DNA from: Prochilodus magdalenae
Lineage: Eukaryota > Chordata > Actinopteri > Characiformes > Prochilodontidae
Assembly: GCA_024036415.1 (NCBI GenBank)
Contig: JAMWET010005530.1
Span: 60,001 to 124,000 of the forward strand
Length of the DNA: 64,000 bases
Direction: 5' to 3'
In this document: in pieces, positions 36,928 to 48,997 of the stretch
How positions within the stretch are numbered: position 1 is the first letter of the stretch
How the letters are laid out: the number at the start of each line of letters is the position of its first letter
Notes under the pieces: model-generated
Seen by the model: the letters and a program-made list of their open reading frames with translations, nothing else
What the model was told of the DNA's origin: nothing
Databases searched by the model: none
Program-made: the position numbers and the translations under genes

Positions 36928-38188
36928 AATGGTGTACTGTATACCGTCATATTGCTCAGCCCTTACTGAACTGTCACTGATGCTTCAGTAATAAGTACAA
37001 TGCCATTTAGTTCAGTCTTTATTACTACCGGTTCAATCCTTTCCGGGAGTCTTGCTTTCCGTTTTTTAAAGGAACCTTTTAGAGATATTTTCCTCCACCT
37101 CCAAAGTTCAGTCTTAGACTTTGGTTGCATTTATGACTGCTTAGCATCCAAATAATCCCAAACTAATTTAGTGAAACTGAGGTTTGGACTCTGATGTCTG
37201 AGGTGGTCAGTCCATAGCTCTCAGAACCCCAGCAGCTGCTTCTTTGATAGGCACGTAGTATTTCTTACTAGTCCAAAGTTTCCCGGAGTGTACTGCATGA
37301 TGTAAGCCCACGTAATATTTCTAATTTCCCCAGAAATATCTCCCAAGAAGAGGGGTAACTTGTACTTACTGGCTATTAAGACTGAAACCTGAACAAATGA
37401 TACATGATCATGTGTATGTACACCTGGGCGATGCAAACTAAAGTGTTAGAATCTAAACGTTAAAGCTGAAAGCAGCACAGTATCCGTGTTTTGCTAATTT
37501 GTTCGTTTGCAAATTCCACTTTTTTGATCTCCACCAGCGAGTCTGTTGACTTTGGCCAAATTACACATCCTTCACTTCTGAAACTATCCCATCTGTGGCC
37601 CGGGTTCGGCGCCTGTGACGAAATAGCGGATGAAGAACCTGCTATAAAATGCTTGTAGATGAGCTGCTCAAAGAGAAAGCCTGATCAGGAGGCTCTTTGA
37701 TCTGCTCTGTCTAGACTACAGTAACTATTTGGGGCAGAGAAAGTGGCTGGAGCGGCTCATCAATCAAGGCGGTGCGAGCAGTAGAAGTTAACTGGCACTC
37801 TTCGCCGTTTATGGGCCGCTCAACAGCCGACCTGCCACTCACACACAGCCACAAGGCGCGGATGCGTCAGAAGGAGCCATGCCAAAAGTGACACATGGAC
37901 CCTCACGCTCCAATCTCCAGACCGTGTAGAAATTTATGATCTGCACAGGAAAGGACACCATGATGGATTAGGATGAAGCGATTTCATGATATCGCAGCAT
38001 TTACTGCTACGACAGAACCACAGCTTTTGTCATAGCGCTTTACTAACCAGCTGCAGTCGGCCGCAGCCATGCCTTACATATGCTCAGCTTTGCTCTAAGT
38101 ATAAGCTATGTCGCTGTCTCTCAGTCATCGGCTCTCGGCTGGCTTTAGTTCTTCCTGATCTACACTAAAAGCACACTCTGGTGACACT
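36928..38188. other. Intergenic; candidate regulatory block at 37490-38160
   Basis: The stretch 37490-38160 is unique, moderately GC-rich and free of repeats and long frames, unlike the DNA on both sides. I can suggest, not show, that it is conserved noncoding DNA. Confidence 0.25.
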
Positions 38189-40001
38189 TAACATTAAATG
38201 CTGAATATTAATTAACATACAGTAATGCATTAGCTAACATAAATCATTAAGAAATGTTAACTAATGTTAAGTAAACATGTTACAGGTAAACATTTACTTA
38301 GCATGTAAACATGTAGTTGTTTTATGTTTACTAGTCAGTGAAATTATGTAGTTATAAGTTTACTAAACACGTAAACATGAAGTTATATATATATTAAGTA
38401 AATTGGAAGTTTTTATATGTTTATATGTAATAAGGTGTAAACATGTAGTCATATATGTTTACTTATCATGTAAACATCAAGTCATATATTTAATAAAAAT
38501 GTAAACATGAAATTGTTATATGTTTACTCAACAAGTAAACTTAGTCATTATATTTACTTAACGTGTAAACATAAAGTTGTACATGCTAAGCGAACATAAA
38601 GTTGTACATGTTAAGCGAACATGAAGATGTACGTGTTAAGTGAACACGAAGATGTACGTGTTAAGGGAACACGAAGATGTACGTGTTAAGGGAACACGAA
38701 GATGTACGTGTTAAGCGAACACGAAGATGTACATGTTAAGCAAACACGAAGATGTACATGTTAAGCGAACATTAAGATGTACATGTTAAGCGAAAATGAA
38801 GATGTACATGTTAAGCGAACATGAAGATGTACGTGTTAAGCAAATACGAAGATGTACATGTTAAGCGAACATTAAGATGTACATGTTAAGCGAAAACGAA
38901 GATGTACATGTTAAGCAAACACGAAGATGTACATGTTAAGCGAACATTAAGATGTACATGTTAAGCGAAAATGAAGATGTACATGTTAAGCGAACATGAA
39001 GATGTACGTGTTAAGTGAACACGAAGATGTACGTGTTAAGCGAACACGAAGATGTACATGTTAAGCGAACATTAAGATGTACATGTTAAGCGAACATTAA
39101 GATGTACATGTTAAGCGAAAATGAAGATGTACATGTTAAGCGAACATGAAGATGTACGTGTTAAGCGAACACGAAGTTGTACATGTTAAGCGAACGTGAA
39201 GATGTACATGTTAAGCGAACGTGAAGATGTACATGTTAAGCGAACATGAAGATGTATGTGTTAAGTGAACATGAAGATGTACGTGTTAAGGGAACATGAA
39301 GATGTACATGTTAAGCGAACGTGAAGATGTACATGTTAAGCGAACATGAAGATGTATGTGTTAAGTGAACATGAAGATGTACGTGTTAAGGGAACATGAA
39401 GATGTACATGTTAAGCGAACACGAAGATGTACATGTTAAGCGAACATAAAGATGTACATGTTAAGCGAACATGAAGATGTACATGTTAAGCGAACATGAA
39501 GATGTACATGTTAAGCGAACATGAAGATGTACATGTTAAGCGAACACGAAGATGTACATGTTAAGCGAACATGAAGATGTACATGTTAAGCGAACACGAA
39601 GTTGTACATGCTAAGCGAACATGAAGATGTACATGTTAAGCGAACATGAAGATGTACATGTTAAGCGAACACGAAGATGTACATGTTAAGCGAACATGAA
39701 GATGTACATGTTAAGCGAACACGAAGATGTACATGTTAAGCGAACATGAAGTTGTACATGCTAAGTGAACATGAAGTTGTACATGTTAAGCGAACGTGAA
39801 GTTGTTATATATTAACTTAAGGTGTAAACATGTAGTCGTATATGTTAACATGTAAACATAAGGTCATATGTTTAATAAAAATCTACACATGAAGTTGTTA
39901 TATGCTTACTTAACATGTAAAGATGCTCTTAAGATTAATTGTAACCCTTGTAACCATTATTAATGCATTACTTGACGTTAGCTAATGCATTACTTTGTGT
40001 T
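38189..40001. mobile_element. Inverted-repeat-bounded element containing a minisatellite
   Basis: A perfect 18-bp inverted repeat (AGTAATGCATTAGCTAAC at 38221-38238, its reverse complement at 39977-39994) encloses about 1.74 kb, mainly the 25-bp array. Words such as GTGACACTTAACATTAA at the left edge resemble the ends of small fish transposons. The array may therefore have grown inside a MITE. Confidence 0.55.
38571..39805. repeat. 25-bp minisatellite, about 49 copies
   Basis: The unit is GAAGATGTACATGTTAAGCG then AACAY, with an exact 25-bp period over 39481-39531. Variants are ACGTG/ACATG, AAGCG/AAGGG/AAGTG and AACAT/AACAC/AACGT. Degenerate, longer GTAAACATGAAGT words at 38240-38570 and 39806-39920 look like the ancestral form. 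Confidence 0.97.
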
Positions 40002-40129
40002 AGATAGCCAACACTTAAAATCTCCAAAAAAACATAAAAACACCCAAGTACATTTTACCCATCGTATGCAGTCATACAGCCCCATCAAACCCGGTCCTCT
40101 CGTGCTGTGGGGGTTTCGATGTAGCAGTC

Positions 40130-40310
40130 TGCATGCATGTATTCTTGCACCGTCTGCCAATGGCGGTGGCACTAACAAAATGACATCACTGCTCACTGAA
40201 TGTCCGCAACTGAGCAGTTGGGGGTTAGGTGCCTTGCTCAAGGGCAGCTCAGTCATGGCCTTTTGGTTCGGGGAATCAAACTGGTGACCCTAACTGGTTC
40301 CCTAATGTCT
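40130..40310. repeat. Interspersed repeat fragment
   Basis: TTAGGTGCCTTGCTCAAGGG followed by GGGGAATCAAACTGGTGACC is a pattern very common in teleost genomes as part of an interspersed element. Part of it (TCTGCCAATGG to ATCACTGCTCACT) resembles 9690-9740. Confidence 0.5.
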
Positions 40311-41340
40311 AGCTCACATGTAGAACCATATACAGTACATGCAAAGAACCCTTAAGGCATCCAAACAAGCATTTTAGTAGTAAATGGTTCTGTAAAAAGC
40401 TCATGTTTTTTCATAGAACCTTTCCATTTAATAAAGAACCATCTTAGCAAAGTGTATTTAGTGCACAGTCACTTGTACTTTGCTGAATTAATAAAAAGAA
40501 GAAAGTTACATTTTTTAACCAGTATATTAAATGAAGCACATAAGTTGAAACAAATCAGTAGAACATGACATGTGACTCAGGGTGTTCAAACTTTTGCACA
40601 TGCCAGCAGTAACAGATTTCTCTCACTAACACTATGTTGTGGACTTTTTGTGGTATAACTCACAAATGACGTACCCAGCACTGAGGAAACGAGGCCTGAG
40701 AGTCTGAGAGACTGACTGCTGGAAGAAATTCATATTCATATTAGGCCCACATTACACTAATATCCATCAACACCATGCAGCGGTGCTGTCTGCTGCTCGG
40801 GCAGAGTATTCACCAGGCGTGATTCACTCCGAACCTGCCTTTCATTAACACCCTACAGCACAGGGGCCTCTGATCTATTGATTACTGAGATAACAACAGA
40901 TCCGCCGCAACAGCGAGCAAGTACAATCACCAGCTGATAATTCAGTTTTCCTTGAGTTGAGAAATTTGCAGTTGTAGAGATTGTAATAAGTCTGTTTAAG
41001 GCATCATCATCAACAAAAACAACAACAATAGAAGACTAATATAAACACACGGGGCTATGACTTGGGCGCTTCATCACAGGCTTTTGTGTTTTCCACAAAA
41101 GTGACGGATGCCTCCCTCGCCGCCCTGATAGCAGGGGGATGAGATATGCAGATGTAAATCGCTAATTTCGTGCCACGGCGATGTGCAGATAAAGGTCGAC
41201 GGCGTTTGTTCGCTGTTATTGTTTCTCCTTCAAAGAGATAAGCTATCGGCTCGCTCAGCTGCACCCCGACGCGTCGCCTCATTAGGAGGAGAAGACTTCA
41301 TTCTCATCAAAATGCATTAGGAGACAAGCATCTGACGGGC
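40311..41340. other. Intergenic; candidate regulatory block at 40690-41335
   Basis: The stretch 40690-41335 is unique, with balanced composition, several CpGs (for example CGTGCCACGGCGATG and CGACGCGTCGCC) and AT-core motifs. It has no coding frame or repeat match and is bounded by repeats. Conservation is untested. Confidence 0.25.
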
Positions 41341-41342
41341 CC

Positions 41343-42526
41343 TTTAAAGGGGCCATATCCTACCATTTTCTTGTATTTCATTTCCTCCCCTGAGGTCCAC
41401 TTATGACATCTGTGTTGATATATGCACCGAAACCTCATTCTTATTCGAGCAGTTTCTGAACTCTGTTTGTTCCGTAGAATTAAGCAGGCTGGTTGGTTAT
41501 TGTGCCATTAAAGGGCCCATATCATGAAAAACTATGGTGCTATATGGAAACATCGCATAACGTATATGTATCGTTCACTTTCCTAATCCATTCAGTCCAT
41601 ATATGCAAACTATGCTGCAAAAACAGCCCACATTGAAATATGCGTTGTCACAAGAACAAAGACCTTTAAAGGGCACATATCCTCATTTTTCTGATATTAT
41701 TTATTATTATTATTTTTTATTATTATTATTTGTCTTAAGATCAGCTCTGTGTGGATTTATATACCAAAAACAGTGATAATTCATTTGACATTACCCTGTA
41801 GATTTAAACAGGCCGTTTGGTTATTGTGCCTTTAAAGGGACTATATCATGGAAAACTACAGTCGAAGTTGTATGTAAACATTTGTAAAGCATATGTACTA
41901 TACACTCTTCTACTCCATACAGCCCATGATTGTAAGGTAAGCTGCAAAAACTGCCCATTTTGAAATATGTGATTTTGTGATGTCACCAGAACAAACGCAT
42001 TTAAAGGGCTCATATCCTTTTTTTTGGCCTGAGGTCAACCCTGTGTTGACATATGTACCAAAAACAGTGAGGCTGTGCGGTTATTGTCTCTTTAAAGGAC
42101 TCATATCATGGAAAATTAAATTAATGAATCTCATTTTAATTTTCTCAATAAAAGCAGTATGTGTAAATATTACTAACTTTTGTGTAAATTTGCAAAAAAC
42201 AGCCCATTCTAAAGTCAGTGTTTTTGTAATGTCACAAAACAAATACCTTTAAAGCACCCATATTAGATATTCTTCTCATATTTTATTTTTTCCTAAAGTC
42301 AGTTCTGTGTCTACGAATGTCACAAAAATAGTGTTACATTGTTACGTTACATTATGTTACCTATTTCAAACCTCTGTTTATCCTGTACATCTAAATAGGC
42401 TGTTTGGTTACTGTGCCTTTAAAGGACCCATATCATGAAAAACAAAATTTCCCTTACTTTGATTTTCGAGTAGTATGTAAATGTAAACATTGTGTAAAGT
42501 TTCCATACCGCTGACTCCAAAATAAA
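41343..42526. repeat. Dimeric tandem repeat (A-B monomers, about 325 bp)
   Basis: TTTAAAGG followed by a variable CATATC starts a monomer at about 41343, 41508, 41664, 41831, 42001, 42091, 42248 and 42418. Two types alternate. A has CATATCCT and ends CTGTTTGGTTATTGTGCC; B has CATATCATGRAAAAC and ends with a TTGTGATGTCAC-like block. The A monomer at 42001 has lost about half its length. No coding frame. Confidence 0.85.
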
Positions 42527-42750
42527 TATATCATCGCTGTAATAAAAACAAGTATTTTCAAAATGGCAGCTTTACAGGAGAGGCCAAAAACCTATTTTAA
42601 CTTTAATGCAAGTCAATGGAACCAGACATCGTGCCACACAGTTTTGGGCCATTTCTGTTGGTCCGTAAATTATGAGATTCTCACTCAGTGTAAACAGCAG
42701 CTGGTGTGTTCAAAGTGTAGATACGTTTTCATTGGACATCGGCGATGTGA
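42527..42750. mobile_element. MITE family C, nested copy
   Basis: TATCATCGCTGTAATAAAAA, GGCAGCTTTACAGGAGAGGC, GCAAGTCAATGGAACCAGAC and, at the right, CGTTTTCATTGGACATCGGC match 36661-36927. The monomer-B sequence of the tandem repeat stops at its left side and resumes on its right (CACATTTTGAATTCAG), so it inserted into an existing monomer. Confidence 0.65.
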
Positions 42751-43320
42751 AAACTAAGTTGCAAAGGGAGCACATTTTGAATTCAGTTTTTTTTGTGACA
42801 TAAAAAAAAAAAAAACATGCCTTTACATACCCCAATGTATACAGCCTGTGGTGGTTTGTCTCCACCTATTTATTTATTTACAATAAAGTTATAAAGACTG
42901 TTTGAAAGAGGACAGCTTTTAGAATGAGCTGCCATATTCATATAACTGTTAAAGGCACAGTAACATGAATAACTTAGTAACTTATTAATCTGAAGGAAAA
43001 AGAGATCAAAAGAAAATAGTTTAAACTGTTTTTGGAACATAAACAAAAACAAAACGCATATGGGCCCTTTAATGCTGATATGCAAATGAACCTATGTTCT
43101 TATTGGCTGCCTTGCATATTGCCTCTTCCTAAAACAATCTCAGGCTGAAACACTCCTTACAACTTCAACATGAGCGGTCAAGCTTAACCTCTTGTAAGCT
43201 GAAAAGATGGACATGACATCACAAAAACCCCATGGGCTGCTTATTTAATTACTACATCACAGCCTTTCAATAGCATAGAGAAATCTGTTTTCCATAATAC
43301 AGGCCCTTTAAAGGAGCTCT
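42751..43320. repeat. Continuation and inverted relatives of the TTTAAAGG repeat
   Basis: The rest of the interrupted B monomer is followed by diverged sequence. At 43062-43090 GGGCCCTTTAATG then GATATGCAAATGA begins the block with TTCTTATTGGCTGCCTTGCA also seen near 14010. The region ends at GGCCCTTTAAAGG (about 43303-43315). Confidence 0.5.
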
Positions 43321-43369
43321 CAGGAGCCTTTGTGCTTTCCTCTCCTCCTCTTTCGGATGTCACTGGGGT

Positions 43370-43860
43370 CCTGTCGTTCATCTGAAGGGAAAAAATTCCA
43401 AAATCAATAATTTAATTTCACTTTTCAATTAAGCCGAGCAACAGAGGTCAGCCTTGGCGTTCTTTCAACATAAATTCCTCCTGTCTCTCATCCGTCTGAA
43501 TTAGCTCGCATTCAAAAATAACGGTCAGCCCCCGCGAGCCGTGTATTATCTCCAAACGCGGCCAGCGCAGGTAGGTATCTAACATCATCCAGTGCTGCTA
43601 ATTAATGCTGTGTAGCAGCTTTAATGGGACTTCCCCTCTTCGTTTATCCAGTGATTTATTTCGGCTTAAGAGAATGCTGTGGGTTGCAGCCTATTCTATT
43701 ATTCATCCAGACTCCCTGGCTGCCTTCTCTGTTCCAAGGCTGTATAAATAACTTCATTCTTCATCAAGGCTACATGCTATTGACAGGCGTACTGAAGGCA
43801 ATCATGTCGCGTAATTCAGATAACAGATCAGGGGCAAACGCTGAATGATTTGCAGCCCGA
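43370..43860. other. Non-repetitive block, candidate regulatory DNA
   Basis: Unique sequence with clustered homeodomain-type motifs (TCAATAATTTAATTTC, TAATTAAT at 43599-43606, GATTTATTTCGGC) and CpGs (CCCGCGAGCCG, AAACGCGGCC). No coding frame. It has the look of a vertebrate conserved noncoding element; this is an inference only. Confidence 0.3.
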
Positions 43861-44504
43861 TAGAGCTTACAGAACATAGAAAATCGGGAGTATTCATCTC
43901 AGTCGGCTCCTACGTGGCTGGTCTCTAGATTGACGGCTCGCCAAAGTGGAGAGGATTTTTGGGTACAGGCCGATGCAGGCCGTGAGCCTGTACCAAATGT
44001 GCTGTGATTTGAGACAAGCCCATGCTGGTGTGAAGGCTGGTGTGAAATCTAGTGTGAGGAGAGTGCACCTCTACGGTGGCCCTGAAGTATGGAAACCTAG
44101 TGGCCGGTTCTTCTGGCTCTCACGTTTCGGTTGGGCTGTAATAGCCATCCCTGTATACTACTATATACTATCTGTATACACTTTAAACTAACTGTATCTT
44201 TCTTTAATGACCTTCTTAAACAGCTGCCCATCCTGTGCGGTATGATGTGGCTGTATCTGCCTCGACTAGGTCTCCCTGCTCATCCACCATCTGCACTGGT
44301 TTGACCATCATGGAGCTAAAGTTTTCTCCTCTATAGGAATGAGCACTGGGCTGGGGTTGCCAGGTAATGGTTTACTTGCTCTATGTCTGTGTATTAATCT
44401 CTAGGTACCAGCACTGGCCCCTGTTCGGGCAGTGTCTGAGCTCGTGGTGAGTTTTAGGCTCTAAACTTCCTACTAGCTGGAATATTATCCAACGGAACAC
44501 TAAG
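43861..44504. other. Intergenic, no gene seen
   Basis: Some of this may be the body of the SINE whose tail follows, but I could not identify A and B boxes with confidence. Confidence 0.4.
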
Positions 44505-44565
44505 CACGGCTGTAAGTCGCTCTGGATAAGAGCGTCTGCTAAATACCTTAAATGTAAATGTAAAG
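44505..44565 (+). repeat. V-SINE-type 3' tail
   Basis: TGTAAGTCGCTCTGGATAAG then AGCGTCTGCTAAATACC and (TGTAAA)n is the characteristic 3' end shared by fish V-SINEs and related L2-type elements. Only the tail is certain. Confidence 0.7.
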
Positions 44566-46017
44566 TCCAATCATGGAGCTTGCAGTCCAATGCTGTGCAG
44601 AGAGCCTCACCCTGATGGCACTAACCTTCCTGATGATCCTGCTGCCTGGTGACTCAAACTATTTCATCATAGACATTGCTTCACCTGTATCAGGGTACAC
44701 CTAAGATCCTCTCCTATTCTCATTTACTACTAGATGATCACTGTAACGATCATTGTTAACGTTCATGGTTCTTCAATGTGATACGCTCTTTACAGTAGTC
44801 AATGGTTTTTGCAACTGACTGGTTGTCATAGATTTTCAGGGCAGGTGTTTTTATGCACTTAATAATCCGATACCTGCAGAAATGCAAGTACATTTACATG
44901 CACAGTGGTAATGACAATGGGAAATCTCCAGGTGTACTCGAGTCAGGCAGTAATCTTAAAAAATTTGCTTTGCAAATGGCCAGTAAACGGAAGAAGACTT
45001 CATGTAAGCATAATGTAAAACTCTTTATCAAGAGTCATTTTACTGGGAAAAAAAAGAATGTGTTTCATCTAGTAGATGTAGAGAATTTGAATCCTCCGAT
45101 TCTTTAAGCATTGTTAGATTCAGGGTTGCTCCCAAAGTGTTTTGTTGCCATATCATGGTCGCAAATTATGGCGTTTGTACGACCACCTGAATATGCAGAT
45201 AACAGCAGTAATATTGTTATCATCAGCTTATTAAGTGCATGCAACGTGCTCAGTGTTATTCTGACAGCGGCCATCAGTTAATCCATCAGTAAATTTCCCC
45301 ACTGTGGACTAATAAAGGATTATCTTACCATTGTTAATCTAGAAACTTCAATGGAACAATGGAAACCGTCCAATGGCAGGTTGCTCTCTTTATATTCAAT
45401 ATTGTATATGGGTTGTAAAATCATATTCAGCATTCATATAGCACACTCTCGTTGTGTTACTGATTGATTTGCGATACACTGTTGTTTAGAGAAGGATGGG
45501 TTCCCGTTTTGATTTTCGGCTCGCTCCTCCCAAGACGTAGGGAATGAAACAGATGTCGAGCTCAAACCCAAAGAAACTTTACAAATATACTACTGTAATT
45601 AAATAAGCCAGGGTGAGTTTCCAAATATAAACAGTTTGGAGCTAAAATTTAACGGCTGGCAATCAGTATGGCCACATAAACCACTGAAAGCAACGTATTG
45701 ACCTTGAAGACAAAATTAAATATAATGGACTTCCATTCAAACCTTGAAACCAATGTTTTTTTGATACTATGGTTCCAGTATGCTGGCAGATAAATATGTA
45801 CGATTATGCAGTTTCACAAGTTTATATAATTACCTACCTAAACTGAGCTGATTAAGAGGCGTGTTCCAGAAATGATAATAGGACATTAGAGCCATAATAG
45901 ATCATGCTACTGTTAGTCTCCATACTTAAGTACATTTAAAGCTAATGCTTGGGCATCCAATCCAGCCAGTCTAGGCCTTCTGAAAAAGTTACCCAGCTGG
46001 AGCAGGCATGGCAGAGT
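44566..46017. other. Intergenic, no gene; one retroposon tail
   Basis: At about 45288-45335 AGTAAATTTCCCCACTGTGG then ACTAATAAAGGATTATCTTA resembles a fish non-LTR retrotransposon 3' end. The rest is AT-rich with no recognisable feature. Confidence 0.5.
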
Positions 46018-46097
46018 GCAGCTGAAACTAGACAAGTGTCTAGTTTCTGGACACTAGGAAACTAGTGGAAACTAGACACTTGTCTAGTTTCAGCTGC
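46018..46097. repeat. Perfect 30-bp inverted repeat (hairpin)
   Basis: The left arm 46018-46047 begins GCAGCTGAAACTAG. It is the exact reverse complement of 46068-46097, leaving a 20-nt spacer. The arms contain ACTAGACAAGTGTCTAGT, itself nearly palindromic. Short CTAGACACTAG words continue to about 46115. Confidence 0.95.
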
Positions 46098-48640
46098 TAG
46101 ACACTAGACACTAGGAAGATTAAGGAGGAAAGTAGCTCTCCAGGAAAGTAGGAAGGAGGAAAGTAGCCCCCCAGGAAGATGGTTGGAGGCCACTGCTCTA
46201 TAGATGTAGGTAATGTAGTATGCTCCCAAAAGTAGGCTCCCAAAATATTAGAAATACTCAACACGAGATCTCAAAGTGTCTTTTGCTGTCTGGGTTAGAG
46301 TTATAGTTATCATATAGTAAATAAAATTGTTAATATGAAACGGATGCTACAGCTTTACTGAGGAAGGGAAATATACTAAAACCTTAGAGGTGTGGAGGTT
46401 TTATAAACTCATGAATGTCAATTTGAAAAGAGAATTAATTGCATTGTGAGAAAAACAGAAAGTGACCAACTTCTAAGACTGAACTTTAGGGGTATTTCCA
46501 AACAGCACAGAAGGATTTCCCCGCAGATTTCTGTTTAGAGCGTTCCGGGAAAAAATGGAAGCTGTAACAATGCCATATTTAATGTGGACACAGTAAATAC
46601 TAAAAATATAAGTTTATATGCATTAATGCTTCTGTGTAATTTTCCAGAAACGTTGTTAAAGAATGCATTCATTCAGCACTGTAAATTGCTTCTGGGTTTC
46701 TACATAAAAACAGGTGACAGGGTGAAAAAAAGCTGTGGTGCTAATAAAGGTGGAACTGCACCTCTCTGCAGTCTCTTCAGAGTTAAACGCTGAGCGAAGC
46801 TGTTCAATATTATTCAAGGTTTGAGAAACTTTCCCGGAGTGAAATGTGCAGAGCAAACTAACTTTAAATGAAAGTTCCCCAGGACCTTGTTAAAGATGAA
46901 GTTTGGTTTTGCAAACTTTTTATTCCACCTTAAATAATGCCACAGTTACATTCTGGTGTCTGTACAAGCTTTAGCATTTAAGGTGGAAAAGAAACATGCG
47001 ATTAAGAAACTGGCGAGGAGAAAGATGCCCGCTGACCATTCGGTTGCTTGGAAAGGGTATAAATGAAGTGCCGACATCGTCTTCAGCTTTGCTGTTGTTT
47101 CGTAGTAGTAGGTACATTTGGGGGCATACATATTCAAGACTGTTAGGTAACAGTTTAGCATTTTGTACTCGCTTTTTTAACTGCCCTTTTCACAAAAAAA
47201 TTGCAAATGAATAAGTGGCATCAGTGTTTGAGGTTTACTGTATGTCAGTGTCAGGAAATCTTTTATGTCAATGTAAATCCAGCTTTCCGTTCCATGGCAC
47301 TTTGTAAATATGTCTTCCGCTTTTTTCCTGATGCTAAAAATACATGTACTGAATTTGGACTGAAAATGAACAAAAGGTTGAACTAAGTGAAAAGGTGTAC
47401 AGAAGCTAACTGGTGTTTTTTTCAATTGTGCTATGCGCACCTTGATGCACCAATGGACTGGGCTTAAACACATCCCATGCTATAGTCAAGGTGCTAACAG
47501 TAAACATTTATGACTGGCATATTGCATATTTTGACCAAATCAATAATGCAGTATTGCCAAAGTCAATTCTGTGCTAAAACTAAATACTGTCCAAGTTTAT
47601 AATCGACATGAACATTCTCGATTCGATTGCCACTGACAGATAATCACTTACCATGAAAAGATCAGCACAATAGAGGCACCAGCCCCGGTCCTAGAGAGTG
47701 TAGTCCCATCCACATCGGTTCCGGCTAATTACCATCTTCAGAAGTTCTTGATTGGCTGGGTCAGATACATCAGCACTAGGCAAGAAGGAGGCAGTATGTG
47801 GGTTAGAAGTAACTTCTGCAGGAAAAGTACATCTCCAGGACCAGCAGATCAGTTCCGTCCAGACATCCTCTCTCTAATAAAAGCCCAACCACCTGATCAG
47901 ACACGTTCACTGCAGCATAAATGTAGATTAAGCCCAGCTAAACAGTCACTTGACTGGGACTGAGCTCTAATGAATGTACAGCATCTGTCATTATATGCTA
48001 ATTAAATAGTACTCCGGGCACAGTTTTAAGTGTTGCCATTAATTTCCCATGCATTTATTAATGACCGCACAGGGAGAGAGCGAGGCGGGGGGTGTGGGAG
48101 GGGTCATAAGCATAGCTTTAAACGAGGCAGGCACCATAGGACGAGGAGGGGAAAAAGAATGGAGTGAAGGAAAAAGAGCGGGAGAGGCATAAAAAAAAGC
48201 ATCTCCGGTCTGTGTGTTTTCTCGCGGTTGTTAGGGGGAACAAAACTAGGTCAGTCTGGCGGATCCGCTCAGTCGATGGTGGCTTGGATTCCAGGGCGAA
48301 AGGCCCAGAGTGACTTTTGTTTGGAGGAGCGGATAATTGGGCCGGTTCCACCTGCAGACACTCAGGATGGGCTGAATGTGTGTCAGCAGTGCTGCAAGGG
48401 CGCTTTTCATGATGCAAAGCGTGCTCTCATTTGTGTTCCTTTGCTGGAAGAAATAAACAAGCAAACAAACAAACAAAAAACAAACGATAGCTTGGCAAGA
48501 AAACGCATTTTGCATGTAGATAAGACGTCTAATAAATGTCATTAAAGCAGCTCCACTTAAATATTGGTACACTTTGTAGTTCTACAATGACTTTTGTCCA
48601 TATATTGTTCTGCACAGGACTTCCACAGAGCAGGGTCATT
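46098..48640. other. Intergenic; candidate regulatory block at 47690-48120
   Basis: There is no gene. The stretch 47690-48120 is unique and contains ATGCTAATTA (POU/homeodomain-like) at 47995-48004, CTAATTACC at about 47726 and a GATCAGACACG block, in the style of a developmental enhancer. A purine-rich stretch follows at 48069-48190. Function untested. Confidence 0.3.
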
Positions 48641-48642
48641 CT

Positions 48643-48957
48643 CAGCACTGTGACACTGACGTGCTGGTGTGAGTGGATCGGACACAGCAAACCCCAGTGT
48701 CACTGCTGCACTGAGAACAGTCCACCAACCAAACTATCCAGCCAACAGTGCCCTGTGACCACAGATGAAGGACTTTGGGGTGACAACACAAGCAGCAGAT
48801 GAGCTATCGTCTCTGACTTTACATCTACAAGGCGGACCAGCAAAGTATGAGTGTTTAACAGAGTGGACAGTGAGTGGACACAGCACACTGCCTGTCTGAT
48901 CCACTCGTACCAGCACAACACACACCACCACACTAGCTTCACATCAGTGTCACTGCA
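48643..48957. mobile_element. Palindromic MITE (family B), copy 2
   Basis: The left end CAGTGTGAC-like/ACGTGCTGGTGTGAGTGGATC and right end GATCCACTCGTACCAGCACA, then CATCAGTGTCACTGCAG, are inverted over about 45 bp with mismatches. The interior matches 3606-3902. No coding frame. Confidence 0.75.
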
Positions 48958-48969
48958 GAGCTAAAAATG

Positions 48970-48997
48970 GAAAATAAATAAATAAATAAATAAAAAT
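48970..48997. repeat. (AAAT)n microsatellite
   Basis: About six AAAT tetranucleotides abut the right end of the MITE. Confidence 0.9.

Noticed and set aside
44505..44565. tRNA gene associated with the SINE tail
   Set aside because: No cloverleaf or convincing A/B boxes could be found upstream; only the 3' tail is recognisable.
46018..46097. MicroRNA precursor
   Set aside because: Arms are perfectly complementary with no bulges, and the locus shows local duplicated words. This fits a DNA inverted repeat better than a conserved miRNA hairpin.
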